The notes under the pieces are model-generated. The model had not been told where the DNA came from. It made no database searches and saw only the letters and a list, made by a program, of their open reading frames with translations. Positions 26,691 to 35,910 of a stretch of DNA of 64,000 nt are shown piece after piece. The DNA is taken from the NCBI RefSeq assembly GCF_016009175.1, contig NZ_JADUCM010000022.1:1-64000 (forward strand), written 5' to 3'. The first letter of the stretch is position 1; each line of letters opens with the position of its first letter. This DNA is from Pseudomonas alkylphenolica. Lineage in GTDB: Bacteria > Pseudomonadota > Gammaproteobacteria > Pseudomonadales > Pseudomonadaceae. Both the position numbers and the translations under genes were made by a program.

Positions 26691-28148
26691 ATGTCCCACC
26701 CAATTGCGCCAATGATCATCCGTGGTCAAGTGATCACCGACAACCTGATTGAAGTAGGTGGCCGCGGTGGCGATCTGAGCTTCCTCACCCCTGATGCCAA
26801 CAAATATATCGATCAGTTGCCACTGGGCAACCCGGCCCGCCTGGCGGACCTGTACAGCTTGAGCTTTGAGGACATTCTCGACTATGCCGTGGCCCTCGGC
26901 GAACGCCTGGCGCTGGACAAAAACCGCTACCTGCAGGAAGCCTGCGAGCTGTCGTACCTGACCGCACCGACCACCCCGAGCATCGTCAAGGGCTCCTACA
27001 TGGGCCTGCAGCACATGCTGTCGCGCGAGTTCATCCGCGAAATGGCGGAAACCACGGTCGGTATCAAGTACCTGGAGGGCTGGGTGCCGCAGACACTGCT
27101 CGACGGCACCCGGCTGGAAGTGCGTTGCTTCGGCGCGCGGACCTTGCACATCGTGGCCGGCAATGCGGTGTCCCTGTCGTTATGGACCATCATCCGCAAC
27201 ATGGTCCTGCGCAGCGATGCGATCATCAAGGCGCCGTCCAACGACCCGTTCACCGCGCTGGCCATCGCCCGCACCATGGTCGATATGGCCCCTGACCATC
27301 CGCTGACCAAGCACTTGAGTGTCGCTTACTGGAAAGGCGGCGACGAAGCATTCGAACAACGCCTGTATCAGCCGCAGAATCTGGAAAAGATCGTCGCCTG
27401 GGGCGGTTTTGCATCGATCAAGCATGTAACGCGCTACATTCAGCCGGGGCTTGAACTGATTTCCCTGGACCCCAAGCGCAGCGCCAGCATTATCGGCAAT
27501 GACACCTTCGACAGCGAAGCGAGCATGCGCGAAGCTGCTGTGCGCCTGGCGGCCGACATCGGTGCGATCAACCAGAAGGGCTGCGTGTGCGCGCGGGTGG
27601 TATATGTGCAGAGCGGCACCGATGAGCAAGGCCTGGAGCGCCTCAACACCTTTGGCCAGTACGTCTATGACGCCATGATCGGTTTGCCCAACACCCTCAG
27701 CACCGCGCCCAAGCGCTATGACCAGGGACTCAAGGCCCATGTCGATGCGCTGCGACTCGATGACGAGTGGTACAAGGTCATCGGCGGCAAGGCCGGCGAG
27801 GGCGCGATCATCTGTTCGCAACTGCCTGAGCCGGTGTCGTTTGCCGCCAGTCTGGACGACCGCACCGCCAACCTGGTACCGGTCGACGACTTGAGCGAGA
27901 TGATGAACGCGGTCGATGCCTACACCCAGACTGTCGGTGTCTATCCGGAAAGCATCAAGGATCAGCTCAAGGACGTGCTGCCGCTGTATGGCGCGCAACG
28001 CATCGTGTCACTGGGGTATGCCGCAGCAATGAAATTTGCCGCTCCACAGGACTCCATCGAACCGATGCGACGCATGGGTAAATGGATCTCCAACCAGATC
28101 GCAGCGCCCGAAACCAGCGCGGCACCCTGGCTGCGCCCGTCGATCTGA
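26691..28148 (+). CDS. LuxC-like acyl-CoA / acyl-protein reductase
   Basis: The 485-residue protein belongs to the LuxC family, an aldehyde-dehydrogenase-fold enzyme that reduces activated acyl groups to aldehydes with NADPH, or runs in reverse. The candidate acyl-accepting cysteine lies in NQKGCVCARV (Cys298 or Cys300), and the nucleotide-binding region precedes it around IIKAPSNDPFTALAIA. The gene is 3 bases downstream of the LuxE-like gene and ends at a hairpin, so the two form a tight pair, as luxC and luxE do in the fatty acid reductase complex. In this setting it may oxidise the aldehyde made from the sulfatase alcohol, or make an aldehyde from a pathway acid. The direction is not decided by sequence. 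Confidence 0.85.
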   Translation: MSHPIAPMIIRGQVITDNLIEVGGRGGDLSFLTPDANKYIDQLPLGNPARLADLYSLSFEDILDYAVALGERLALDKNRYLQEACELSYLTAPTTPSIVKGSYMGLQHMLSREFIREMAETTVGIKYLEGWVPQTLLDGTRLEVRCFGARTLHIVAGNAVSLSLWTIIRNMVLRSDAIIKAPSNDPFTALAIARTMVDMAPDHPLTKHLSVAYWKGGDEAFEQRLYQPQNLEKIVAWGGFASIKHVTRYIQPGLELISLDPKRSASIIGNDTFDSEASMREAAVRLAADIGAINQKGCVCARVVYVQSGTDEQGLERLNTFGQYVYDAMIGLPNTLSTAPKRYDQGLKAHVDALRLDDEWYKVIGGKAGEGAIICSQLPEPVSFAASLDDRTANLVPVDDLSEMMNAVDAYTQTVGVYPESIKDQLKDVLPLYGAQRIVSLGYAAAMKFAAPQDSIEPMRRMGKWISNQIAAPETSAAPWLRPSI

Positions 28149-28166
28149 CCCTTGCCAAGGAAAAAG

Positions 28167-28192
28167 CCCGCAGTGTTCGCCCTGCGGGGTTT
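28167..28192 (+). terminator. Hairpin after the LuxC-like gene, partial terminator or attenuator
   Basis: A perfect 7-bp stem CCCGCAG/CTGCGGG with an 8-base loop is followed by GTTTG, a weak T-run. It lies 18 bases after the LuxC-like stop and 30 bases before the alcohol dehydrogenase start, so it may reduce rather than stop read-through. Confidence 0.6.
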
Positions 28193-28218
28193 GCTTACCC
28201 AGAATCCGGAGAATCCCC

Positions 28219-29280
28219 ATGACCACCTGTATCGGCTATGGCGTCCATGAAGCCAACGCACCCCTTGCCCCTGTACGCTTCGATCGCCGGGCGCTGCGCG
28301 ACGATGATGTAGCCATCGACATTGACTACTGTGGCGTCTGCCATTCCGATATGCACTACGTGCACAACGACTGGAAAAATACGCGCTTTCCCTGTGTCCC
28401 GGGCCATGAAATCGTCGGCCGAGTGACCGCCGTCGGTGCCGCCGTCAGCCGGTACCGTGCTGGCGATCGGGTAGCGGTCGGCTGCCTGGTCGACAGCTGT
28501 CAGCACTGCGAGGCCTGCGAACAGCACCAGGAGCCGCACTGCAGCCATGGTCCGACCCCGACCTATAACGGTCTGGACCGTATCAGCGGCGAAGTGACCC
28601 GCGGTGGCTATGCTCAGCATATCGTCGTGCGCGAGCAGTTCGTGCTGCGCGTGCCGCAGGCGCTGGACCCACGTTTTACCGGGCCGCTGCTGTGCGCGGG
28701 CATCACGGTGTGGACACCCCTTCGCGAGCACGGGGTCAGGGCCGGTACGCGCCTGGCGGTCATCGGTCTGGGTGGGTTGGGGCACATGGCGGTGAAGCTG
28801 GCCGTGGCCCTGGGCGCCACGGTCACGGTGATTACCACCTCGCCCGGCAAGGCCGACGATGCCCGCGCGCTGGGAGCCCACCATGTCTTGCTGTCCAGCG
28901 ATGTGCAGGCCATGAAGGCGGCCGCCAGCAGTTTTGACCTGGTCCTCGACACCATCCCGCGCGGGCACAATGTCAACCCTTACCTGATGCTGCTGGCCCG
29001 CAACGGCTCATTGGTGCTGGTCGGCGCGCTGGAGCCACTGGAGCCTGTCCATGGCGCCTTGCTGGCCGTCAACAACCGCTCCATTGCCGGGTCTTTGATT
29101 GGTGGCCTGGAACAGACTCAGGAGCTGCTGGATTTCTGTGCCGAGCACCAGGTGTTGCCGAGCTGCGAGATGATCCGGATCCAGGACATCAACCAGGCGT
29201 TCACGCGTATGCACAACAATGATGTGAAGTACCGTTTCGTCATCGACATGGCGTCGCTCAAGGACGTCAATATCGCCTGA
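28219..29280 (+). CDS. Zinc-dependent alcohol dehydrogenase, YahK/cinnamyl-alcohol type
   Basis: The 353-residue medium-chain dehydrogenase has the catalytic zinc ligands in CGVCHSD (Cys38) and GHE (His63), four structural-zinc cysteines (Cys94, 97, 100 and 108) and the nucleotide motif GLGGLGHM near residue 177. This group is usually NADP-dependent and acts on aliphatic or aromatic alcohols and aldehydes in the cytoplasm. The ATG at 28219 follows CCGGAGAATCC. It lies just after the LuxE/LuxC-like pair, so it is the natural partner for interconverting alcohol and aldehyde in that branch. Confidence 0.92.
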   Translation: MTTCIGYGVHEANAPLAPVRFDRRALRDDDVAIDIDYCGVCHSDMHYVHNDWKNTRFPCVPGHEIVGRVTAVGAAVSRYRAGDRVAVGCLVDSCQHCEACEQHQEPHCSHGPTPTYNGLDRISGEVTRGGYAQHIVVREQFVLRVPQALDPRFTGPLLCAGITVWTPLREHGVRAGTRLAVIGLGGLGHMAVKLAVALGATVTVITTSPGKADDARALGAHHVLLSSDVQAMKAAASSFDLVLDTIPRGHNVNPYLMLLARNGSLVLVGALEPLEPVHGALLAVNNRSIAGSLIGGLEQTQELLDFCAEHQVLPSCEMIRIQDINQAFTRMHNNDVKYRFVIDMASLKDVNIA

Positions 29281-29324
29281 CGCGGCACCGTTGCGATGTT
29301 CTCTACGTTGCCTGCAAGCCCATG

Positions 29325-29347
29325 CCACCCCAAAACGGGAGGGGCGG
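29325..29347. repeat. C-run/G-run intergenic hairpin, imperfect copy
   Basis: CCACCCC and GGGGCGG can pair with one mismatch across a 9-base loop, in the gap before the first DUF1254 gene. It resembles the other intergenic C/G hairpins but is weaker. Confidence 0.4.
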
Positions 29348-29403
29348 TATGGGCGTGGTAACGGCATAAGGGGTGTTCACATGGACCCCGATGGAGAACA
29401 ACA

Positions 29404-30756
29404 ATGAAAGCAACATCGCGTGGGGCGCTTGGCACAGGCGCCTTTGCTATGGCCTGCCTGGCTGCGCTGATTCAGCCTGCCAGTGGCAGCTCTGCCCCGA
29501 TCACGGCCGAATCGCACACGATTGCCAGCGACCAGCAGGTAAGCGACGCCTATATCTATCTGCTCGGGCGCCTGCTGGTAATGCGCCAGCAGCAACTGGA
29601 TTTTCAGGACGGCATGCAGTGGAACCAGCTTGTGCATCGCAAGCCTGGTGCGGTGGACTGGCCCAATCCCAATCTGGATGTGGCCTATTCGGAAGCCTGG
29701 GTGGCGGCGGACGAGCGCAGTTGCACGCAAGTCAGCGTGCCGAAAATTTCCGGTCGCTACTACACCGTACAGTTTCTCAATGGCTGGGGGGAAACGCTGG
29801 CGAACATCAACGAGCGCACCTTCTCGGAACGTCCTGATGGGGACTTTGCGGTCTGTCTGCAGGGTGCCAAGGTCGATCTGCCGGCATCGGTCCAGCGCAT
29901 TGACCTGCCAGTGCGTACGGCCCGGGTATTGACCCGCGTCGAGCTCGGTGATGACTGGAACAAGGCCGAACAGCTCCAGTCTCAATTCAGTCTGCGCCCC
30001 ACGGGCACACCTGAACTGCCGCCTGTGCCCAAAGGCCTCGTGTTCGCATTGAACAAACTGCCAGGTGTGGAAGCGTTTGAAGCCGCCTCGCTGGCGCTGC
30101 AGGAACCGGACCTGAACCCTGGCATGCAAGCGCAGCAGGCTCAGGTACGGGCGATTGCCGAACAGCTCAGACACCCTGATCAGCGGGCGCGCATCGATCA
30201 GCAGATAAAGACCCAGGCATTCACTGACCTGGCCCGTGCCGCACCCACGCTGGGCCGTGGCGTCATCGGCAATGGCTGGGTGCGGCCCGCCGCCTCGGGC
30301 GCTTACGGTAGCGACTATCTTGCCCGTACCCTGGTCGATCTCGGGGGAATCTGGGCGAACACCCAGCAGGAGGTCAATTACTTCCGAAGCGCCCTGGACG
30401 TCGACGGCAAGGTGCTGGAAGGCGGGCAAAGTTATGCGCTGACCTTCCCGGGCGGTCAGCTTCCTTCGGGCTTTGCGCGCTATTTCTGGTCGGTCACGGC
30501 GGTTAACAGCAAAACCTTCAAAGTGCTGCCCAATGCACTCGACCGCTTCACCCTGAACAATCAATCGGACCTGGAGCGTAACGCAGACGGGTCACTTACG
30601 CTGTATTTCGGGCCGAAACTTCCTCATGGGGCCCCACAGGGCAACTGGCTGCCGACCGTGGCGGACCAGTCGTTTCGTCTGATGTTGCGGTTCTACGGGC
30701 CTGAAGGTCCAGTGGCTGAAGGCAAGTACTTTCCGCCTGCACTGGTTCGCCTGTAA
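29404..30756 (+). CDS. Exported DUF1254/DUF1214 protein (1)
   Basis: The 450-residue protein has a signal peptide (GAFAMACLAALIQPASGSSA) and the two-domain DUF1254-DUF1214 plan: an N-terminal part with the segment PNPNLDVAYSEAWV and a C-terminal part with YFWSVTAVNSKTF and LYFGPKLPHG. Proteins of this family are exported; their biochemical role is unknown. The ATG at 29404 follows GGAGAACAAC. A second, shorter family member follows after 29 bases. Their place after the sulfatase, LuxC/E-like and alcohol dehydrogenase genes suggests a periplasmic job on the same substrate, which I cannot define. Confidence 0.85.
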   Translation: MKATSRGALGTGAFAMACLAALIQPASGSSAPITAESHTIASDQQVSDAYIYLLGRLLVMRQQQLDFQDGMQWNQLVHRKPGAVDWPNPNLDVAYSEAWVAADERSCTQVSVPKISGRYYTVQFLNGWGETLANINERTFSERPDGDFAVCLQGAKVDLPASVQRIDLPVRTARVLTRVELGDDWNKAEQLQSQFSLRPTGTPELPPVPKGLVFALNKLPGVEAFEAASLALQEPDLNPGMQAQQAQVRAIAEQLRHPDQRARIDQQIKTQAFTDLARAAPTLGRGVIGNGWVRPAASGAYGSDYLARTLVDLGGIWANTQQEVNYFRSALDVDGKVLEGGQSYALTFPGGQLPSGFARYFWSVTAVNSKTFKVLPNALDRFTLNNQSDLERNADGSLTLYFGPKLPHGAPQGNWLPTVADQSFRLMLRFYGPEGPVAEGKYFPPALVRL

Positions 30757-30785
30757 CCGCCGTCAACCCTCTTGAGGACAACGAT

Positions 30786-31823
30786 ATGAACGAATTAAAA
30801 GTCATGCTGGTGGCGGGCGCCTTGCTGGCAGCCTGTTTGCCCACTGCCCATAGCCAGGCGTTGCCAGGCGCACCGGCAGTGGTCACGGTCGACAACTTCA
30901 TCCGCGCCGAAACCGACCGCTACTTCGCCCTGACCATCGAACGGGCCGGCCTGGGGCGTTTCTTTCACTGGCGGGCGTTGATTCCCGCCGGGGCGAAAAC
31001 CGTAGTGCGGCCAAACCGCGACACGCTGTATTCCACTGCCGTTTTTGATCTGGATGCCGGGCCGGTCACGCTGTCTTTGCCAGAGGCGGGCAAACGTTAC
31101 CTGTCGTTGGCATTGATCAACGAGGATCATCATGTCGTCGGTGTTTACTACGGTGCCGGTGAACATACGGTCAGCCGCGAGCAGATCGGTACACGCTACG
31201 TCATGCTCGGGGTGCGGCTTCTGGTCGACCCTGCCGATCCTGCGGATCTGAGCCAGGTGCACGGACTGCAGGATTCCATTGCCGTCAGCCAGCCCGGTGG
31301 GCCCGGACGTTTCGAAGTGCCAGACTGGGACGAGACCAGCAGGGCCAGAATGCGCGGCGCGTTGTCGGTCCTGGGGCAGTCGCTGAGTGATTCGCGGGGG
31401 ATGTTCGGCAAACCCGGTGAGGTTGACCCGGTGCGCCATTTGATCGGCAGTGCGATGGCCTGGGGCGGCAATCCGCAACAGGACGCTTACTATCAGATCG
31501 TGACCCCGGCGCGCAACGACGGGGTGACACCCTATCGGCTGAATATCGGTGAAGTGCCGGTGCAGGGATTCTGGTCGATCAGTGTCTACGATGCTGATGG
31601 CCATTACCGGCCGAACCCGCAAGAAGCCTACACGCTGAACAACCTGACGGCGAAGAAAGGTGAGGGTGGGCGGGTTTCGGTGCAGTTTGGCGATTGCACG
31701 GCGGCAACGGTGAATTGCCTGCCGATTACGCCGGGCTGGAATTATATGGTGCGCTTCTATCTGCCGGAGCCACCGGTACTCGATGGCCGTTGGACGCTGC
31801 CTGAGGCGAAGCCGGCCAGTTGA
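30786..31823 (+). CDS. Exported DUF1254/DUF1214 protein (2)
   Basis: The 345-residue protein has a signal peptide (VMLVAGALLAACLPTAHSQA); the Cys in LLAACLP does not make a convincing lipobox. It shares with its neighbour the family segments RPNRDTLYSTAVFDLDAG and a C-terminal FWSISVYDADGHY, but it is about 100 residues shorter. The two genes are adjacent and co-directional, so they are probably co-expressed, perhaps as a heteromer. The ATG at 30786 follows TTGAGGACAACGAT. Function is not recognised. Confidence 0.83.
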   Translation: MNELKVMLVAGALLAACLPTAHSQALPGAPAVVTVDNFIRAETDRYFALTIERAGLGRFFHWRALIPAGAKTVVRPNRDTLYSTAVFDLDAGPVTLSLPEAGKRYLSLALINEDHHVVGVYYGAGEHTVSREQIGTRYVMLGVRLLVDPADPADLSQVHGLQDSIAVSQPGGPGRFEVPDWDETSRARMRGALSVLGQSLSDSRGMFGKPGEVDPVRHLIGSAMAWGGNPQQDAYYQIVTPARNDGVTPYRLNIGEVPVQGFWSISVYDADGHYRPNPQEAYTLNNLTAKKGEGGRVSVQFGDCTAATVNCLPITPGWNYMVRFYLPEPPVLDGRWTLPEAKPAS

Positions 31824-31869
31824 TCGGGGGGGGGGCTGTAACCAGCCCAAACCCGAACCCAACCCCCCC

Positions 31870-31923
31870 AAAAAAAAGCCCCGATGCCTCCGCCTGACCA
31901 AGGACGGAAGGAGACATCAGGGC
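31870..31923 (-). terminator. Rho-independent terminator for the acyl-CoA synthetase operon
   Basis: On the minus strand a long imperfect stem (GCCCTGATGTCTCC pairing with GGAGGCATCGGGGC through G-U pairs) is followed by eight T. It lies 38 bases beyond the synthetase stop codon and would end the 36684-31961 transcript. The plus-strand side is bordered by a run of ten G at 31827. Confidence 0.85.
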
Positions 31924-31960
31924 ACAAAACGAAGGGGTAGTATCGACGGTGCGCGACGCT

Positions 31961-33532
31961 TCAGGACACGCAACGAGCCTTGTCTTTCCAGTATTTCTCG
32001 CGTACCTGACGACGCAGCACCTTGCCCACCACACTGACCGGAAGAGCGTCGACGAAGATGATGGACTTGGGGACCTTGAACCGGCCCAGTCGACCTTTGA
32101 CATGCTCGATCAGTGCCTGCGCCGACAGACTTTCACCGGCTTTTAGCACTACCTCGGCATGCACCGCCTCGCCCCATTCCTCATGGGGAATGCCAACCAC
32201 TGCCGAGTTGGACACCGCAGGGTGGGCGTTGAGCGCCGCTTCCACCTCAATGGCGTACACGTTGAAGCCACCGGTAATGATCATGTCTTTCTTGCGGTCG
32301 ACCAGGAACAGAAAGCCCTGTGCGTCGATATAGCCCATGTCGCCGGACTTCCAGTAGCCGTTGTGAAACTCCGTGGCCGTACCCTGCGGGTTCTTGTAGT
32401 AACCCGCAATGGTGCCGCGCGAGCGCACCCACAGCTCGCCGGTGGTGCCCAGGGGTACCTCCTTGCCGTTGTCGTCGACAATCAGGATCTCCGCGCCCAC
32501 GGCAATGCGCCCGGCCGACGACAGTTGCTGCTCGTTATCGGTCAGGTGATCGGCCTTGCTCAACAGCGCAACGGCATGCAGGCTTTCGGTGGCGCCGTAG
32601 ATCTGCATGAAAATATTGCCGAAGCGCTGTTGGGCCTGACGCAGTTTCGCCGGGCTCATGGGAGCGGCGCCGTATGCCATGGTCTGCAGTGAAGACAGGT
32701 CGTAGTCCCTGGCTTCGGGCAACTCCAGCAGACGGTAGATCATGGTCGGCACCAGCAAGGTCATGGTGACCTTTTCGGCTTCGATGTTGCGGCACAGTTG
32801 CGCCAGATCCGGAATGTTCTGGGTCAGGGTGCAACCACCGCGGAACAAGGTGGGTAGCAGGCCCAGGCCGGAGCCGTGGCTGATGGGCGCCATGTGCAGG
32901 AAGCGGGTGTCTGGCTGGTAAGGCTGTTCAGCCTCCAGGTACATCGAGTCACGCAGCGCCATCCAGTTGTCGAGGGTGTAGGCGGCGCACTTGCTCTGGC
33001 CGGTGGTGCCACCGGTGAAGCGGTAGACCAGCGCATCCCGTTGCATGTCGTTGTCGACGCCGGGGTTGTGATCCGGCACGCCGTCGAGCAGGTCCCAGAA
33101 GTACAGCAGCCCCTCCCGCGGGGTGGTCGGAGGGTCCATGCAGACAACGGTGATGCCCTGACCGTGGAGCAGGTCGAAGTATCGGTCGATCAGGGCGTTT
33201 TCGATGAACACCACTTTCGGACGAATGAACTCCACCTGCCAGCGGTGTTCCTCGAAGGCGTCACGGTAGTTGGTGTAAGCCGCCGCTGCGTCGCCCTTGA
33301 GCGCAGTCCAGGCATGGAACAGCGCGATGTTGTCGTTTTCCAGAATGCACAGGTAGACATCGCCGCGGCGCAGTTCAAGGCGTTCGCGAAGCATGTTGAC
33401 GATGCGATTGGTCAGCGCGTGCAGCTCTTTGAAGGTGTAGCGTCGATTGCGCTCGATGTTGACCAGGGCTTCCCGGTCGCCGAAACGCACGGCCAGGTTA
33501 CCGACCGTGTGTGCGAAGTTCATTATTGTCAT
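31961..33532 (-). CDS. Acyl-CoA synthetase (AMP-forming), paralogue of 47536
   Basis: The 523-residue adenylate-forming enzyme would activate a carboxylic acid to its CoA thioester. The ATP loop is FTGGTTGQSKCA, which has Ser where most family members have Pro (TGxPK). Later motifs are QIYGATES, KSGDMGYID and the C-terminal-domain segment DRKKDMIITGGFNVY, with the lysine-bearing KVLRRQ near the end. The ATG at 33532 follows GGAGAATAACG. It is the last gene of a minus-strand set with an SDR, a thiolase and a crotonase. The protein is collinear with the synthetase at 47536, so the two are duplicates, possibly for different chain lengths. Confidence 0.92.
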   Translation of the reverse strand: MTIMNFAHTVGNLAVRFGDREALVNIERNRRYTFKELHALTNRIVNMLRERLELRRGDVYLCILENDNIALFHAWTALKGDAAAAYTNYRDAFEEHRWQVEFIRPKVVFIENALIDRYFDLLHGQGITVVCMDPPTTPREGLLYFWDLLDGVPDHNPGVDNDMQRDALVYRFTGGTTGQSKCAAYTLDNWMALRDSMYLEAEQPYQPDTRFLHMAPISHGSGLGLLPTLFRGGCTLTQNIPDLAQLCRNIEAEKVTMTLLVPTMIYRLLELPEARDYDLSSLQTMAYGAAPMSPAKLRQAQQRFGNIFMQIYGATESLHAVALLSKADHLTDNEQQLSSAGRIAVGAEILIVDDNGKEVPLGTTGELWVRSRGTIAGYYKNPQGTATEFHNGYWKSGDMGYIDAQGFLFLVDRKKDMIITGGFNVYAIEVEAALNAHPAVSNSAVVGIPHEEWGEAVHAEVVLKAGESLSAQALIEHVKGRLGRFKVPKSIIFVDALPVSVVGKVLRRQVREKYWKDKARCVS

Positions 33533-33615
33533 CGTTATTCTCCGTCCGGGCGTGTCGCTGCACGCCCGTTGCAATCATCATCGCACGATTATCACCGGCC
33601 CTATCCTGCGAATGC

Positions 33616-34536
33616 TCAGGCCTGTTGAGCCTTGATGGCCTGCAGGGCGGTGTCGATGAAAACCTTGACCTGCTGGTTGGCATCGTCGCGGGTAACGGCA
33701 GTGCTCCAGTCGGTGATCTGCGCCAGATGGGCTTCGATGGCTTCCGGCGACAGTTCATCGCTGCCGATGTACACCGGCGCGGTCTCTTCCACGCGCAGGG
33801 CGGTGAAGACCCCGGCGCCAGCGCCCAGAATCAGTTTGGTCGGTGCATTTTCGCTGACCAGGAACAACGCGCCCGGAGTAACCTGCTCAGGACGGCTGGC
33901 CGCCAGCAACTCGGCCGGCATCACATCTTCGGTCATGCGCGTGGCAGCCATCGGCGCCAGGGTATTGACCAGAATGTTGTTCTTGCGGCCCTCGATGGCG
34001 AGCATGTTCATCAGGCCGACCACGGCCATTTTCGCTGCACCATAGTTGGCCTGGCCGAAGTTGCCAAACAGGCCTGCGGCGGAGGTGGTCATCAGAATGC
34101 GCCCGTAGTTCTGCTCGCGCATGACCTCCCACACCGCTTTGGTGCAGTGGATCGAGCCCATCAGGTGGACATTGATCACGGCATGGATGTCGGCCATTTC
34201 CATCTTGGCGAACGACTTGTCACGCAGGATGCCGGCGTTGTTGATCAGGATATCGACGCGCCCGAAGGCGTCTACCGCCTGCCTGACCATCGCCTGAGCC
34301 TGCTCGTAGTCCGCGACGTTGGCGCCGTTGGCGATGGCGCTGCCACCCGCCTGGCGAATCTCCTCAACCACAGCCAGGGCGGCGTCGGACGAGCTGCCGG
34401 AGCCGTCGCGGCTGCCGCCGAAATCGTTGACTACTACCTTGGCGCCCAGGGCCGCGAGTTTCAGCGCGTGAACGCGGCCCAAGCCGTTGCCGGCACCGGT
34501 GACGATGGCAACACGGTCATCGAAGCGAATGGTCAT
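33616..34536 (-). CDS. MFE-2-type (3R)-hydroxyacyl-CoA dehydrogenase (stand-alone SDR)
   Basis: The 306-residue SDR matches the dehydrogenase half of peroxisomal multifunctional enzyme type 2. It has TGAGNGLG near residue 13, the long VVNDFGGSRDG insertion typical of MFE-2, NNAG near residue 97 and the catalytic YGAAK. The ~55 C-terminal residues (PVYIGSDELSPEAIEAHL onwards) resemble the linker that precedes the hydratase half in MFE-2, but the hydratase half is absent. It would oxidise (3R)-hydroxyacyl-CoAs with NAD. The ATG at 34536 follows AGAGGAACACACC. A full fusion version is encoded at 57352. Confidence 0.9.
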   Translation of the reverse strand: MTIRFDDRVAIVTGAGNGLGRVHALKLAALGAKVVVNDFGGSRDGSGSSSDAALAVVEEIRQAGGSAIANGANVADYEQAQAMVRQAVDAFGRVDILINNAGILRDKSFAKMEMADIHAVINVHLMGSIHCTKAVWEVMREQNYGRILMTTSAAGLFGNFGQANYGAAKMAVVGLMNMLAIEGRKNNILVNTLAPMAATRMTEDVMPAELLAASRPEQVTPGALFLVSENAPTKLILGAGAGVFTALRVEETAPVYIGSDELSPEAIEAHLAQITDWSTAVTRDDANQQVKVFIDTALQAIKAQQA

Positions 34537-34621
34537 GGTGTGTTCCTCTTGTTATTGATAATAGGTGGCGAACGGCGGAGGAAGTGCGTGGTTTCCCCTG
34601 AGTCGCCGTTCCCCATGAAGA

Positions 34622-35866
34622 TCAGGCGCGGCCGAAAATACCGACATGCTCGGTGGACTCTTCTACGCGCCAGAGACCGCCACCGTTGCCTTGCAGGGCA
34701 ATCCGCGCGCCTTCAACCTGACGCGGGCCGCAGTTGCCACGCAGCTGCTCGACCAGTTCGAAAATCTGCCCGATGCCCGTGGCGCCAATCGGGTGCCCCT
34801 TGGACTCAAGGCCACCGGAGGGGTTGACTGGCAGTCTGCCGCCAAGGGCGCTGTCGCCACGTTCGGCCATTATCCCGCTCATGCCAGGCTCACACAGGCC
34901 CAGGGCTTCAATGGCGAGCAGTTCGCCGATGGCCGTGGCGTCATGGACTTCGGCCACATCGACATCCTGCGGAGCAATACCGGCCTGCTCGAAGGCGGCT
35001 TTGCCGGCCAAGTGGGTACAACCCTTGTCGAAATCATCGGCCGCGCGGGCGGAGGCGGAGCGCACCACGCTGGCCAGGACCTTGATCGCCCGGTTTTTGT
35101 CGAAACCGTACTTCTTCAGGGCTGACTCGGTGCAGAGAATGGCCGCAGCGGCGCCGTCGGAGATTGGCGAGCACATTGGCAGGGTGATCGGGTAGGTGAT
35201 CGGCGGCGCAGCGAGGATTTCCTCGATGCTCATGGCATTGCGGTACTGCGAGCGCTCATTGTGCACCGAATGACCGTGGTTCTTTGACGACACGGCGGCC
35301 AGCTGACGCTGGGTCACGCCATAACGCTCCATCAGGCCGCCACGACCCAGGGCCGCATAGACGTCCATGAACGGGCTGTAGGGCTTTTCCGATTGCGAGC
35401 CGGCGGGTGGAATCACGCCCTTGCCCATGGCAGCCAGGTACTGCTTGTTCTCTTCGAAGGTTTCAATGTCCCAGGCCGACTCGAACGCCGAGAACATTTT
35501 GGCCTTGTCGCTGTAGAACATTTTCTCCGCACCAACGGCCAGAGCGACCTCGGCGGCACCGGCTTGCAGCTGGGTCACCGCCAGGTTGAAGGCATGGCTG
35601 GAAGACGCGCAGGCACCTTCGATATTGAAGATCGGGATGCCATCCAGACCCAGCGGCAGCAATGCCACCTGACCACGGATCATGTGCTGGCCATCGAAGT
35701 GGCCCTGGGTGCAGTTGCCGAAGAAGCCGACCTGGATCCACTTGCGGTCACAACCGGCATCTTTGAGCGCATCCTCGACCGCCCAGGCGGTGAGTTGCTT
35801 GATGCTTTTGTCGATGTGGCGGCCGAAGGCAGTCATGCCGACGCCGACGATGTATACGTTTTCCAT
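34622..35866 (-). CDS. SCP2-type thiolase (SCPx-like)
   Basis: The 414-residue protein is a thiolase of the sterol-carrier-protein-x type, which cleaves 3-ketoacyl-CoAs including 2-methyl-branched ones. The nucleophilic Cys is in IEGACASSS near residue 90, and His residues occur in EVHDATAIGE and GHPIGATG. The second cysteine seen in many thiolases (HDC) is Ala here. The ATG at 35866 follows GAGGCAACG. It lies between the MFE-2-type SDR and the crotonase on the minus strand, giving hydration, oxidation and cleavage steps in one operon with the synthetase. Confidence 0.9.
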   Translation of the reverse strand: MENVYIVGVGMTAFGRHIDKSIKQLTAWAVEDALKDAGCDRKWIQVGFFGNCTQGHFDGQHMIRGQVALLPLGLDGIPIFNIEGACASSSHAFNLAVTQLQAGAAEVALAVGAEKMFYSDKAKMFSAFESAWDIETFEENKQYLAAMGKGVIPPAGSQSEKPYSPFMDVYAALGRGGLMERYGVTQRQLAAVSSKNHGHSVHNERSQYRNAMSIEEILAAPPITYPITLPMCSPISDGAAAAILCTESALKKYGFDKNRAIKVLASVVRSASARAADDFDKGCTHLAGKAAFEQAGIAPQDVDVAEVHDATAIGELLAIEALGLCEPGMSGIMAERGDSALGGRLPVNPSGGLESKGHPIGATGIGQIFELVEQLRGNCGPRQVEGARIALQGNGGGLWRVEESTEHVGIFGRA

Positions 35867-35910
35867 CGTTGCCTCGCGTTTTTTAGAAATCAGGGGGCAG
35901 GGCGCCCGGC

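Noticed and set aside
25257..28148. Part of a luminescence operon
   Set aside because: No luxA, luxB, luxD or luxG homologue is present in the window, and the neighbours are catabolic.
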